From the IMG/VR virus record IMGVR_UViG_3300042455_002935, positions 1 through 36,277 of that record: a stretch of 36,277 bases of DNA; one strand, written 5' to 3'. Numbering within the stretch: the first letter of the stretch is position 1; each line of letters begins with the position of its first letter. The position numbers and the translations under genes are program-made. The notes beneath the pieces are model-generated. The model searched no databases. It had not been told where the DNA came from and saw only the letters and a program-made list of their open reading frames with translations. Positions 15,452 to 23,715 of the stretch are shown here, piece by piece. The DNA is from a virus.

Positions 15452-15901
15452 TTATTTCTTTACTTCGTTACCGTGAGCTTTAACATATTCATCCAATTCT
15501 TGTTTGGTTGTTATCTTGGCCAAAAGATCTAACTCGTCGTCTTTCATGCTGGGGTGCAACTCTGCTAATTTTTTTCTAACAGCACTGTTACTACCTTCTT
15601 TCTTTTTGGGTGCAATCCACTGGTGTCGATGTGCGCCCATGCCTGGACTGACAGCAGTGGCACAAAGCCATTGTAGTTCGGGATGCTTGTTTATAGAAAA
15701 GAAATGTTTGTTAAAGTAATGATTGCAACTTTGCACATAGTATTCCTGCAACTCTCGAGGACCTTGAACACTGCTGCCCCAGCGAATCATAAGAAAGTTA
15801 GAAAACTTTTTACGTTCCTCTGGTGTCAGCTCATTATAAAATTGTCGGTTTTTGAGGTCCAACTGCTGCATTTCGTTGGCAATGTTTAGTTTATCACTCA
15901 T
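15452..15901 (-). CDS. Possible clamp-loader small subunit (gp62-like)
   Basis: A 149-residue, helical, charged protein. The segments FSNFLMIRWGSSV (34-46) and LCATAVSPGMGAHRHQWIAPKK (near 79-100) followed by a run of helices in an order similar to T4 gp62 suggest the small subunit of the gp44/62 sliding-clamp loader. The similarity is distant and I cannot confirm it without a search. It overlaps the upstream 100-aa gene by a few bases. Confidence 0.45.
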   Translation of the reverse strand: MSDKLNIANEMQQLDLKNRQFYNELTPEERKKFSNFLMIRWGSSVQGPRELQEYYVQSCNHYFNKHFFSINKHPELQWLCATAVSPGMGAHRHQWIAPKKKEGSNSAVRKKLAELHPSMKDDELDLLAKITTKQELDEYVKAHGNEVKK

Positions 15902-16196
15902 CGTTGTTTATTGTTCCGTTGCTGCGACGTTCGCGGGTGGTATCCATGTCCTGTAACCAACGCTTTTCCTGCATAGTAGGTTCTTTGAAAAACTTGCGTG
16001 GATTTCCGCACATGGCACAGCGGCTATCGCCACAGGTTACACCTGTTGTCTTGTGATAACGATGCGGGCTGTCTACCTTGCTGGTATTGATCGCAGGAAA
16101 CTTGTGTGCCTGACGAATTCGTACTTGCCGTGCAATGTGTCGATTCTTTTGTTGAATACGCTGACTGCGTGTCGATTTATCTGTTGTCTGACTCAT
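15894..16196 (-). CDS. Small basic protein with CxxxxCxxC motif
   Basis: A 100-residue, strongly basic protein. The N-terminal half is Arg/Lys/Gln-rich. The centre has TCGDSRCAMCGNPRKFF (residues 54-70), a likely zinc-binding or structural cysteine cluster, and MQEKRW follows. Short proteins with this CGNPRK motif occur in phages and bacteria, with unknown function. It overlaps both neighbours by a few bases. Confidence 0.7.
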   Translation of the reverse strand: MSQTTDKSTRSQRIQQKNRHIARQVRIRQAHKFPAINTSKVDSPHRYHKTTGVTCGDSRCAMCGNPRKFFKEPTMQEKRWLQDMDTTRERRSNGTINNDE

Positions 16197-17310
16197 ATAC
16201 TGTTCCTTTACTAGCGCATCCGTTCTGTATTAAAAATTTTTCAGCATATTCATCAACTGGTGAAAGACGTAAATTACTAAGTACTGCAAAGTTATGTATT
16301 ACTATTGGTGCAATCTGCGATAATATCTTCTCCTGGGGCTGCTGGCAAAGCCATTTAGTTTGTTCAATAGCTTTTGCCCAGCGTGTTGTGCTTTCTTGGA
16401 TGCTATCATATGACTCGTCAATTATGCCGTCAAACGTTTTAAATCCCAACTGTCGTAAATTGCGAAGAAAGTGCTGCCCAGATATTACTACAAACAGACG
16501 GCGACCCAAAATGGGTTTGGCAATCTTTTCTGTGAAGAAACTGTAACGATTGTCTGCCCAAGTTTCCATAACAATGCTGTATGCTGTCTTGTTATAAATC
16601 TTAAGTGGCAGAACTTGACTTATATGCATTTCTTTACCGCGGTATCGACAGCGATAAGTCTGCTCGATATTGATTTCCATATTATCTTCCCACAGATCAG
16701 TCTGATCAAAATTAAAACCGGCCCAATTTTTACTATCTGCCCCTGGTTTAACAAAGACCGGTGACTCATAATACCATGTCGGGTCTGCGATAGTCTGAAG
16801 TTTTTTCTTAACAAACATTCTGTGAGATTTTGGAACACCGTACAGCACATCAAACATAAAAGGTTTTTTGTCAAAAGGATGCAGATTTTTTTCTAAAACA
16901 TGACCCCAATCTTTTATATATGGATCTGTAGTGGATTTAATCCAATACAGGTCTTGATCAACTGTTGCGTGTTGCAACTCAAAATTTAAATAACCGTTAA
17001 GTATGAATACAAAATTGGGAAGATCGTACTTGAGGACAAGTTCTGGAACGCCTGCTTTAAACTCTACACCTTTAACTATAACTTGTGTACAACCAATGAG
17101 TCGATCAAGTCGTGTCTTGGTAGAATTGAGATCATCAGTTATATGCACCAAAGCCAACTTGATCGAAGTTGTATCAAGTAAAAATTTTTCTAACTCATCA
17201 GTCGAGTTAGAAAGCGGATTTTCGTTGTAGACTTTAATTAAACTTACATCAATAGTCTCATGCGGTAATAGATTATAGGATAAGCAATTGTACATGGCTA
17301 CTTGTGGCAT
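16177..17310 (-). CDS. GT10/exostosin-like glycosyltransferase-type protein
   Basis: A 377-residue protein. The C-terminal part has the pattern FFTEKIAKPILGRRLFVV followed by LRQLGFKTFDGIIDESYD (near residues 268-310). This resembles the nucleotide-sugar-binding half of GT10 fucosyltransferases and related phage proteins (SEK...KP...PFI...LGF.TF...DESYD). The N-terminal 150 residues are divergent. It lies in the replication block, two bases after the 66-aa coiled-coil gene. The donor and acceptor are not known. Confidence 0.6.
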   Translation of the reverse strand: MPQVAMYNCLSYNLLPHETIDVSLIKVYNENPLSNSTDELEKFLLDTTSIKLALVHITDDLNSTKTRLDRLIGCTQVIVKGVEFKAGVPELVLKYDLPNFVFILNGYLNFELQHATVDQDLYWIKSTTDPYIKDWGHVLEKNLHPFDKKPFMFDVLYGVPKSHRMFVKKKLQTIADPTWYYESPVFVKPGADSKNWAGFNFDQTDLWEDNMEINIEQTYRCRYRGKEMHISQVLPLKIYNKTAYSIVMETWADNRYSFFTEKIAKPILGRRLFVVISGQHFLRNLRQLGFKTFDGIIDESYDSIQESTTRWAKAIEQTKWLCQQPQEKILSQIAPIVIHNFAVLSNLRLSPVDEYAEKFLIQNGCASKGTVYESDNR

Positions 17311-17312
17311 GA

Positions 17313-17513
17313 CTATTTGATCCTTGCTGAAACTTCGTTGATAGCTACACGCAAGCGTACTATATCTCTGTGCATTCTGTCAATGACTTTTTGTTGCTCT
17401 TCCACCTGGTCGATTAATTTTCTAATTCGACGATCAAGCTTTTTTTCGCTGGCAGAATCTGCAGCTTGAATTTTGGCAACCGGTGGTTTTTCTTTGGAGG
17501 AATATTGTGTCAT
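17313..17513 (-). CDS. Small coiled-coil protein, 66 aa
   Basis: A 66-residue protein with a disordered Lys/Pro/Ala-rich N-terminus and a coiled coil from about residue 25 to the end (heptads such as LIDQVEEQQKVIDRMHRDIV). The ATG lies one base after the stop of the upstream gene. The function is unknown; an oligomerisation or adaptor role is likely from the coiled coil alone. Confidence 0.7.
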   Translation of the reverse strand: MTQYSSKEKPPVAKIQAADSASEKKLDRRIRKLIDQVEEQQKVIDRMHRDIVRLRVAINEVSARIK

Positions 17514-17514
17514 G

Positions 17515-18015
17515 TTACCAGGCCTTGTTGTAGTCTAGAATTTCGCAGTTTCTGCTGATGTCCTTGACAAAATACACACAGTCAGGTTTGTGTGTATCAT
17601 CCAACGGCACACTCAGCATTTGTCCATTTTTCAGCTTGGGTGCATACCAAGCCACGTCGTGATATACATCTACAATTTCAATGTCGGGAAAACTGGGACG
17701 AAAACTGGTTAGCGGATTGAACTGAAATGCCTTGAACCCGCGATCATTGATACTGGTCAATGACAACACTTCTAGGTCACCGCCGTCGGGTTCGCCAATA
17801 AGGATACGCCAATCCATGGGCATTTTGATTGTGTGGTCTCCGATTTGCAACACCAATGCCGGAGCATTAAAACTTTCCAAAAAGATAAGAGGAATATAGT
17901 GATAGTCGGGGTTTTGCGGATCGCTATTGTCTAAAATAGCAAATCGCATGTCATCCACTTCTTCCGGAAGTGTATCTAAATCATAAGCCAAGTTGTCAAG
18001 TGTAAGTATTCTCAT
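17515..18015 (-). CDS. Conserved T4-like phage protein of unknown function, 166 aa
   Basis: A 166-residue acidic protein starting MRILTLDNLAYDLDTLPEEV, with a mid-region PLIFLESFNAPALVLQ and an end AYFVKDIS-like (here VYFVKDISRNCEILD). I recognise this as a conserved hypothetical protein of marine T4-like phages. No enzyme motif is evident. A strong sigma70-like promoter lies six bases before the ATG, so the mRNA is predicted to be leaderless. Confidence 0.8.
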   Translation of the reverse strand: MRILTLDNLAYDLDTLPEEVDDMRFAILDNSDPQNPDYHYIPLIFLESFNAPALVLQIGDHTIKMPMDWRILIGEPDGGDLEVLSLTSINDRGFKAFQFNPLTSFRPSFPDIEIVDVYHDVAWYAPKLKNGQMLSVPLDDTHKPDCVYFVKDISRNCEILDYNKAW

Positions 18016-18021
18016 GCTTTA

Positions 18022-18051
18022 ATTATACAATAAATGAATTACTAAAGTCAA
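18022..18051 (-). promoter_or_regulatory. Sigma70-like promoter, leaderless
   Basis: TTGACT, an 18-bp spacer and TATAAT, then six bases to the ATG of the 166-aa gene. The predicted transcription start falls on or next to the start codon. No ribosome-binding site is present. Confidence 0.65.
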
Positions 18052-18632
18052 CCACGAATCATTATGATACCGAATTCACGTTCTTCGTCTCTGACAATTT
18101 CAAATCCCAATGCCAATAGATAAACAACAGCAGGACCACATTTACCAATCCAGCAATCATTATAACGGTATGTATCGTCAAACATAACAATACACTGACT
18201 AGCAAGCCAAGGCGTTAATGCAATAATCTGTTTCATGTGTTCGATTTGACAAGTTTGATTATTCATTGTTACACCATAGTTATTAAGGTATTCAATTTTT
18301 TGATCTTGTATCATTTTATTAACTTGATTAATATCCCAGTCATAATCAAAATTGTCCAAGTACAGTAAACCTATACGTTTTCCTATATTAGCCGAATACT
18401 GCTGACACCAAGTTGACCCAGATCCGACATGCCACTTAATAGACGGATTGTTAATCCTGTCACTGGCACTAGAATTGATATCCACAGAATGCAATACAGT
18501 ATTGCGTTCTGCTGCCAAGTTGGCCAAAAATTCTGTACTGCCTTCCCATCGATCGCTGCCGATTTCTACAAACACCGAAAACGGTTGTATATTCTTTGTA
18601 AAATTTACTGCGTGTTTAAATACTTGTCCCAT
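18048..18632 (-). CDS. Class I SAM-dependent methyltransferase-like protein
   Basis: About 194 residues from the ATG that forms a TAATG overlap with the uvsW stop; a GTG start four codons upstream is the alternative. Motif I (SVFVEIGSDRWEGST) and an acidic post-I residue (VLHSVDINS) fit a Rossmann-fold methyltransferase. LLYLDNFDYDWDINQ and CIVMFDDTYRYND fit the later strands. The substrate is unknown. Related methyltransferases lie in the glycan island, so a role in glycan modification is plausible. Confidence 0.65.
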   Translation of the reverse strand: MGQVFKHAVNFTKNIQPFSVFVEIGSDRWEGSTEFLANLAAERNTVLHSVDINSSASDRINNPSIKWHVGSGSTWCQQYSANIGKRIGLLYLDNFDYDWDINQVNKMIQDQKIEYLNNYGVTMNNQTCQIEHMKQIIALTPWLASQCIVMFDDTYRYNDCWIGKCGPAVVYLLALGFEIVRDEEREFGIIMIRG

Positions 18633-20122
18633 TACTTTTGCCACTCCAATTTTTCTGCACTAAAAGGATAGTTTGCTTCTTTGTAGAATGCCTTGCGTCG
18701 TGTCAAGTGTCGACGAGCAAACTTGCAGGTACTTGTAATGTCCCAAATCTCCACGTGGTCCTTGTCTTCAGCTTTTCTAATTCCACGACCGATACTTTGA
18801 ATAACTCTGGTAAAGCTCTTGCCCGATTCAATCATGACCAAGTTAAAAATACGCGGTATATTGATGCCCACTGCTGCCACACCGTAAGTGGCAATGATGA
18901 TCTTGTTGGTACTAGTGGCAATTTCATCGTATTCATCTTTTCTATCAGCAGCTTTGGTTGCACCTGACACAAATACCACATCGGGTCGGTCTGACAGCAG
19001 GCTAAACAGTGTGCTAAGATGTGCTTGCAGTATCTTGCCAGTTTCAATTCGATCAACTAAGATAAGTGTATTGCCCGAATCTTTGATGCGATCAACTAGT
19101 CGAGCAATGGCATCAATTCTCTCCGGCGTAGTAACCAAGTACTTTAATTCGCTTTGATAGTCCTTGTATTCAACATGATCAACCAGTTGCACAATATTTA
19201 CATGGCATTGTGCAAGTACGCCCTGTGCTTGTAATTCGCTGGCCCGCAGTCTCCCCACTACCGGACCAAGGCTCACATGCAGTGACTGAAACTCAAAATC
19301 TTCCTTGGGCACAGTACCGGTCAGCCCCCAACGTATGGGAATATGAGCCATTACTCCGGTCAGTAAAGTTTTAAGTGCATCAGCCTTGGCCATGTGTACT
19401 TCGTCTACAATAACACAAACCACATCCTCAATAAAGTCTTGTATAGTGCAATCAGCTTCGCCGGACTTGGTGTTCTTCAACAACACGTTTAGACTTTGCC
19501 AAGTGCAGATGGTGTGTTGACGGCCCCATTCTTTGCGATCACCAAAGTAAACACCAACATCTAATCCCAAGTTACGATAGTCTATTTCAGTTTGTGTTAC
19601 TAGACTCTTGTTGGGCACAATCACAATAGTGCGTCCGTAGTGACCAGCTTGCCAGCTCAGTGCTGCTGTGATAAGTGTTTTTCCGGCACCTGTTGCCACT
19701 TCTTGTAGGCTTTGAGGATTTGCAAGAAACTCGTTGATGATTTCCACTTGATAATCACGTAGTACTACGGGTTGCCCTTCTCGTTCATGTCCCTTGGGCC
19801 ACGCACGATCACTAAACGTGTTTTCTGACATTGCAGCAAACTCAAACTTAGTGCTGTAAGTTCTACGATCATCTAGTTCTATATCGTACCCAGCGTCTTC
19901 TAAGATAGGTACAATTTCTGGCAGCAAGTTTACATAAGTGCTGCCGCCCAATTGAAAGTAAGCTACTTTTCCATCCCATCGTCCCAGTCTTACAGCAGGT
20001 AGATAACGTGCAGCAGGGTTCAGATACTTGAATCGATTGACCAGCTTGCGACGAGTATCAAGATCTAGGCCTTCAATCTTGATATTGACTTCGTCGTGTA
20101 TGATTATGGTTGCTGTTGTCAT
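18632..20122 (-). CDS. uvsW: UvsW-type RNA-DNA helicase (SF2)
   Basis: A 496-residue superfamily 2 helicase. Motif I is ATGAGKT (143-149), motif II is VDEVH (239-243), motif III is WGLTGTVPK, and the second RecA domain ends with QSIGRGIRKAEDKD (motif VI). The N-terminal 100 residues match the extra domain of T4 UvsW, and the length is close to T4 UvsW (about 503 aa). In T4 it remodels forks and removes R-loops, ending origin-primed replication. Its ATG overlaps the stop of the SGNH-type gene by four bases. Confidence 0.92.
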   Translation of the reverse strand: MTTATIIIHDEVNIKIEGLDLDTRRKLVNRFKYLNPAARYLPAVRLGRWDGKVAYFQLGGSTYVNLLPEIVPILEDAGYDIELDDRRTYSTKFEFAAMSENTFSDRAWPKGHEREGQPVVLRDYQVEIINEFLANPQSLQEVATGAGKTLITAALSWQAGHYGRTIVIVPNKSLVTQTEIDYRNLGLDVGVYFGDRKEWGRQHTICTWQSLNVLLKNTKSGEADCTIQDFIEDVVCVIVDEVHMAKADALKTLLTGVMAHIPIRWGLTGTVPKEDFEFQSLHVSLGPVVGRLRASELQAQGVLAQCHVNIVQLVDHVEYKDYQSELKYLVTTPERIDAIARLVDRIKDSGNTLILVDRIETGKILQAHLSTLFSLLSDRPDVVFVSGATKAADRKDEYDEIATSTNKIIIATYGVAAVGINIPRIFNLVMIESGKSFTRVIQSIGRGIRKAEDKDHVEIWDITSTCKFARRHLTRRKAFYKEANYPFSAEKLEWQK

Positions 20123-20895
20123 TTTATTTTTTCAGTTATGCGCTTATACAAAAAATCAGTAAACAAGTCCTGGCTTAATATTCCAGGATGTAGATCATCA
20201 TTACTAACTGAATCTATCTTCATCTTTAACAATGATTGATATAGATTCAACCACAAATTTTCTTGTATGCCGCCGTATTCGTTATAATGTTGATGTATCA
20301 TGTTGTACAATGCAAATATCTCTTCGTCATCGCGCATGTCTGCATCTAATAAATTGTAGGTGTATCTGTCAAGATCTGACGGAAGTTGAATTTGTTTTTT
20401 AACAAAATATTGATCAGACCAACTTCCAATACCGTTCACAAAAAATATTTTACCACCGGAAGATTTTTGTAATCCAACTAACACATTAACATACTTTACT
20501 AACTCCAATAAATCCCAATGGTCGTTATGTAATTTTCTTAGACGATCTCCTGTTTCCAATAACCATTTTTTTGAAATAGTTTGGCCTCCAACAATATTTA
20601 CATCGTGTGAATCTGTTAATAATGTTCCAACTGGATAGCGTTCTAATCCTACATGGAAATTAAATCTACCAATGACTGACCACGAGACTAGTATTAGATC
20701 ATAGTGATTTTTAATCATTGCTGATATTGTTTCTAAAAATATTTTTTGATTATTGGCACCAGACTTGGCAACATTTGTTATAGAATCAACATTGAGTCGT
20801 TGGGCTAATTGATTGGGCCAAATTTTAGGATTATCTTTTTCTCCTGGTAAGCCACATCCGTTAGTATATGAACATCCTGCAATTAATAATTTCAT
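20119..20895 (-). CDS. SGNH/GDSL-type hydrolase (copy 2)
   Basis: A 258-residue protein with an SGNH-type layout: nucleophile block LLIAGCSYTNGCG (residues 3-13, Ser9), a Gly/Asn block VAKSGANNQKIF, and the C-terminal DxxH block NDDLHPG (D233 and H236). It overlaps the upstream radical-SAM gene by four bases and the uvsW gene by four bases. The pair matches the one at 10.4-11.9 kb in gene order, though the sequences have diverged. An ester or O-acyl substrate is likely from the family, but it is not identified. Confidence 0.68.
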   Translation of the reverse strand: MKLLIAGCSYTNGCGLPGEKDNPKIWPNQLAQRLNVDSITNVAKSGANNQKIFLETISAMIKNHYDLILVSWSVIGRFNFHVGLERYPVGTLLTDSHDVNIVGGQTISKKWLLETGDRLRKLHNDHWDLLELVKYVNVLVGLQKSSGGKIFFVNGIGSWSDQYFVKKQIQLPSDLDRYTYNLLDADMRDDEEIFALYNMIHQHYNEYGGIQENLWLNLYQSLLKMKIDSVSNDDLHPGILSQDLFTDFLYKRITEKIK

Positions 20896-22013
20896 AGGTA
20901 TTTGTTTAGTTCCGGAAATACTTTAGCAAAACTTGTGCCACGATATTGGTCATGTTGTAGTAGATATTTTTTAAAGGTTTCAAATAATGCACTATCATCA
21001 GAATTAGCAATCATCTCTTTCCAAGCATGTACATCCGAATATTGACTTTGTGACAATTTATCTATAATGGCTTGGCGGGCAGTATCATGCCAAACACTTG
21101 GTCTCATATGTGCAGGAGTATGTACTCTCCCTATCCAAGGACGCGGCAATCCCATAGTATAGCACCATTCAAAAAATTCGTCAAGATAATATATATTATA
21201 GGCACTTACACTATGACTTATACTTAACTGGATGTTATCTTTTTGTCGCTGCATGTATTGTTCCACATTGTGGAGTGTTGTTTTCCAATTGGCTGGATAT
21301 CTTACATATTCGTATCGATCACCGATGGCATCTATACTTAATTGTATGTCTACATTTTGAAAACAACTCCAAATCTCCCACCATTCCGGATCTGGAAATA
21401 TAGTGGCATTAGTTGTATAGTGCAATGACATATTTTGAGACTTCCCAGATTGAATATAATAACCAAGCAATTCTTTTTGTTCTGGCACTCCACTGAGCAA
21501 TGGTTCTCCTCCGGGTATGTCAAGATGTATCAGATTTGGCGCAGCTTCGACAAGATCTTTTACAAAATTATTTTTATAAAACTTATTATGAGCAATATCA
21601 ATTCCGTAGATGGTTTTGTACTCTTTTTGCCATTTACTAGATGCATACGGACTGCATATTATGCATTTTAGATTGCAAGTATTACCAAATGCAATACTTG
21701 CTGTTATAAATTCTTTACTGTCTAAATTGTATCGGTTGTAATGGTCTTTCCAGCGTGTGTTATCTAGGTTTCGTTTGCTTTCAATATTATTTTGTTCTTC
21801 AATTTTACAACGTTCACAGCCAGCAGGCCAATTTCCCTGCATAAATTCGCTGCGAATTTGTTGAAGAAAATCGCTTTTTGAATATTGTTTTATAGTATGA
21901 GTTTGAATGTTAAATTTTTCTGTATTTTTATCAAACTGAAACTTACAGCACGGAGCTATATTACCCTTAGGGTCGATGTCAATATTGGTCCATGGCGAAT
22001 AGCAAAAGGTCAT
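20892..22013 (-). CDS. Radical-SAM protein with N-terminal twitch-type domain (copy 2)
   Basis: A 373-residue paralogue of the radical-SAM protein at 10.9 kb. The N-terminus has FCYSPWTNIDIDPKG, APCCK (20-24) and GCERCKIEEQNNIESKR (65-81), the SPASM/twitch-like cysteine pattern. The core has NTCNLKCIIC (C113, C117, C120) and GGEPLL. It starts with a leaderless sigma70-like promoter that follows a terminator, so it heads the transcript radical SAM, SGNH, uvsW and downstream genes. The substrate is unknown. Confidence 0.85.
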   Translation of the reverse strand: MTFCYSPWTNIDIDPKGNIAPCCKFQFDKNTEKFNIQTHTIKQYSKSDFLQQIRSEFMQGNWPAGCERCKIEEQNNIESKRNLDNTRWKDHYNRYNLDSKEFITASIAFGNTCNLKCIICSPYASSKWQKEYKTIYGIDIAHNKFYKNNFVKDLVEAAPNLIHLDIPGGEPLLSGVPEQKELLGYYIQSGKSQNMSLHYTTNATIFPDPEWWEIWSCFQNVDIQLSIDAIGDRYEYVRYPANWKTTLHNVEQYMQRQKDNIQLSISHSVSAYNIYYLDEFFEWCYTMGLPRPWIGRVHTPAHMRPSVWHDTARQAIIDKLSQSQYSDVHAWKEMIANSDDSALFETFKKYLLQHDQYRGTSFAKVFPELNKYL

Positions 22014-22020
22014 AATGTAT

Positions 22021-22049
22021 ATAGTACACTATTTGCAGACAGAAGTCAA
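22021..22049 (-). promoter_or_regulatory. Sigma70-like promoter for the second radical-SAM operon
   Basis: TTGACT, a 17-bp spacer and TACTAT, seven bases from the ATG. The -35 box overlaps the U-run of the preceding terminator, a compact terminator-promoter joint. Confidence 0.5.
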
Positions 22050-22081
22050 AAAAAAGAGGCACCGTATTGCTACGATGCCCC
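22048..22081 (-). terminator. Rho-independent terminator before the radical-SAM operon
   Basis: An 11-bp stem (GGGGCATCGTA with TACGGTGCCTC, with G-U pairs) closes on a GCAA tetraloop, followed by eight T on the minus strand. It ends the transcript of the AAA+ ATPase and the small MNxxIREL genes. Confidence 0.9.
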
Positions 22082-22109
22082 AAACAGATTGTCTAAACAG
22101 GAGCGTTTA

Positions 22110-22163
22110 CTACAGACAATCCGGGTAAAATCTATCTGCCAATTCTCGAATTCGTTCGTTCAT
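22110..22163 (-). pseudogene. 17-aa truncated third copy of the MNxxIREL family
   Basis: An ORF of 17 residues (MNERIRELADRFYPDCL) starts inside the stop of the 78-aa gene (ATGA overlap) and repeats the N-terminus of the two genes before it. It ends at a TAG 28 bases before the terminator stem. It is either a decayed third copy or a translated micro-protein. Confidence 0.5.
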
Positions 22164-22396
22164 TCCATCATCTCAAAATGTTGTAATAACCCAATTGCAC
22201 AATCACTGACAGCATCATTATATGTTAGTTCGTTTGTGTCAGCAGTTTCTTTATCAAGTACCTGACTTCGGCAACTTTCATAACATTCCTTGATCAATAA
22301 TTCGGCAAACTTTTGAATTATTGTTGGACCGATCTCTCGTGTGATATACTTTGGTAATCCAGCCTGTTCAGCAAGTTCTCGAATTCGTTCATTCAT
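22160..22396 (-). CDS. Small MNERIRELAEQAG-family phage protein, 78 aa
   Basis: A 78-residue protein starting MNERIRELAEQAGLPK, with FAELLIKECYESC in the centre. This family is widespread in tailed phages with no known function. It overlaps the paralogue upstream by four bases. The two paralogues share the N-terminal helix and the FxELIxxEC centre, which suggests a shared partner-binding surface. Confidence 0.75.
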   Translation of the reverse strand: MNERIRELAEQAGLPKYITREIGPTIIQKFAELLIKECYESCRSQVLDKETADTNELTYNDAVSDCAIGLLQHFEMME

Positions 22397-22599
22397 GCTT
22401 CAACTCCGAAATGTTTGAGTATGGCCTCTTGAGGTGAGTTGCTGTGTGTCAGAGCCCAATGTTCAAAAGCAATGTTGCCACATTCCCGAACAATCAACTC
22501 AACGAACTTTTGACACTCGGGCATATTCCAATGCCCTACACCAAACAAGTCTGCTTCATATCCGGCCTGTTCAGCAAGTTCGCGAATTGATTGGTTCAT
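22393..22599 (-). CDS. Small MNxxIRELAEQAG-family phage protein, 68 aa
   Basis: A 68-residue paralogue of the next gene downstream, starting MNQSIRELAEQAGYEADL with KFVELIVRECGNIAF in the centre. A good ribosome-binding site (AGGAG) precedes the ATG by seven bases. It lies 11 bases after the AAA+ ATPase gene, so it is probably expressed from the array promoter upstream of that gene. Confidence 0.75.
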   Translation of the reverse strand: MNQSIRELAEQAGYEADLFGVGHWNMPECQKFVELIVRECGNIAFEHWALTHSNSPQEAILKHFGVEA

Positions 22600-22610
22600 T
22601 GTTTAACTCC

Positions 22611-23630
22611 TTAGGCTGCTTTCATACAAGTGACTTCGGTCATGGCCTTCCATTTGAGCGGAAAGCTCTTACGCAAGTCAGCAATCTTGATTGCCATACG
22701 CAAGCTCATCTCACGGAAGCGAGTAGCGTTGTGCGTCATGAAGTCAATGATCTCCTCTTGCGTTTCTGCGTCAAACTCGTATTCTTCAAACAACTGACCG
22801 TCGTTGGCAATCTGTTTGATACGCAAGATCTTGTCACGCATGGTGTCCAAGGTCAAGTCCAAGTAGTGGCAGCGTGATTGCAGTGCATCCAAGTGATCAC
22901 GCAGTTTCTGGCTTTTCATCTTGTCAAACTTCAAATTAGTAATAAAAATCACTGTACCGTTGAAGTTGAAGCTGTCTGGCACACCTTCACGGCGTAGCAC
23001 TGAGCTGTCCGACAACCACGAAATCTTACGCTTCTTGCCTGAGTCCAGGGCACCTTTCAACAAGTTCAAGGCCACGTCATCCAACAGGATGCTGTCGCAG
23101 TCATCAAACACCAGCACACAGTTTTTGTCGCTGTACTTGTATAGTGTTTGGTACAGACCCAATGCTGTGGCTGAACCTTTGACCACTTCAGCACGTAGTC
23201 GCTTGCCAGAGATCTTGTCAAACAAACAGGCAGCTTCGATAATTTTCTCCACGCCGTAGCTCTTGCCCACGCCCGGAGGACCCGACACAATCATGGCACG
23301 GACATCACCGGCCACAGCGGCCTTGGTCATTTCGTCTAGGATTTCAAAACGCTCACGGATACGAGCCATGACTTCTTCGTCACTAGCCTCTGGAACAGGT
23401 GCTGCTTTCACAGCAGACGCTGTGGTGGCTGTAGCACCTTGGATTTCAATGTCTTCCATGCTGTCTACCTTGACACGAGCAATACCAAACTCGGGTCCAA
23501 AAAATCCTTTGCTGTCGATGGTGACAAAACCACCCTTAGCACCGGCTGTATAGTCTTTGACCAATTCAAACACTTCGTTGTGTACGGGTTTATTGCGATA
23601 AACGCCGTTGCGGATTAGGACTTGGGTCAT
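22611..23630 (-). CDS. AAA+ ATPase
   Basis: A 339-residue AAA+ protein. Residues 1-65 form an extra N-terminal domain, followed by an Ala/Pro linker and then Walker A SGPPGVGKS (116-124), Walker B LVFDDCDS (173-180) and a sensor-type stretch TVIFITNLKFDK. A C-terminal helical domain follows. It is not a clamp loader or terminase by motif; a remodelling or MoxR-like role is possible. It has the array-type promoter and a strong ribosome-binding site (AGGAGC). Confidence 0.85.
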   Translation of the reverse strand: MTQVLIRNGVYRNKPVHNEVFELVKDYTAGAKGGFVTIDSKGFFGPEFGIARVKVDSMEDIEIQGATATTASAVKAAPVPEASDEEVMARIRERFEILDEMTKAAVAGDVRAMIVSGPPGVGKSYGVEKIIEAACLFDKISGKRLRAEVVKGSATALGLYQTLYKYSDKNCVLVFDDCDSILLDDVALNLLKGALDSGKKRKISWLSDSSVLRREGVPDSFNFNGTVIFITNLKFDKMKSQKLRDHLDALQSRCHYLDLTLDTMRDKILRIKQIANDGQLFEEYEFDAETQEEIIDFMTHNATRFREMSLRMAIKIADLRKSFPLKWKAMTEVTCMKAA

Positions 23631-23660
23631 TTACTGCTCCTGTTTTGTTAGTGTAAGTAC

Positions 23661-23689
23661 ATTATAGCCGATATTGTATTACCGGTCTA
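23661..23689 (-). promoter_or_regulatory. Array promoter 1 (AAA+ ATPase)
   Basis: TAGACC, a 17-bp spacer ending in GC, then TATAAT, then a leader of about 30 bases ending in TAACAAAACAGGAGC before the ATG. It is one of four near-identical copies. Confidence 0.75.
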
Positions 23690-23715
23690 CCACTTTTTAT
23701 GTGTTGTTTTTATGC
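23682..23715. repeat. 34-bp repeat, copy 1
   Basis: This 34-bp sequence, from CCGGTCTACC to TTTTTATGC, is identical to 24096-24129. It covers the -35 box of array promoter 1 and the last codons of the gene at 23710-24045. A diverged third copy is at 24350-24381. Confidence 0.85.

Noticed and set aside
16106-16546. A 146-aa plus-strand frame over the 3' end of the GT10-like gene
   Set aside because: It has no start signals, crosses two coupled minus-strand genes, and shows no known motif.
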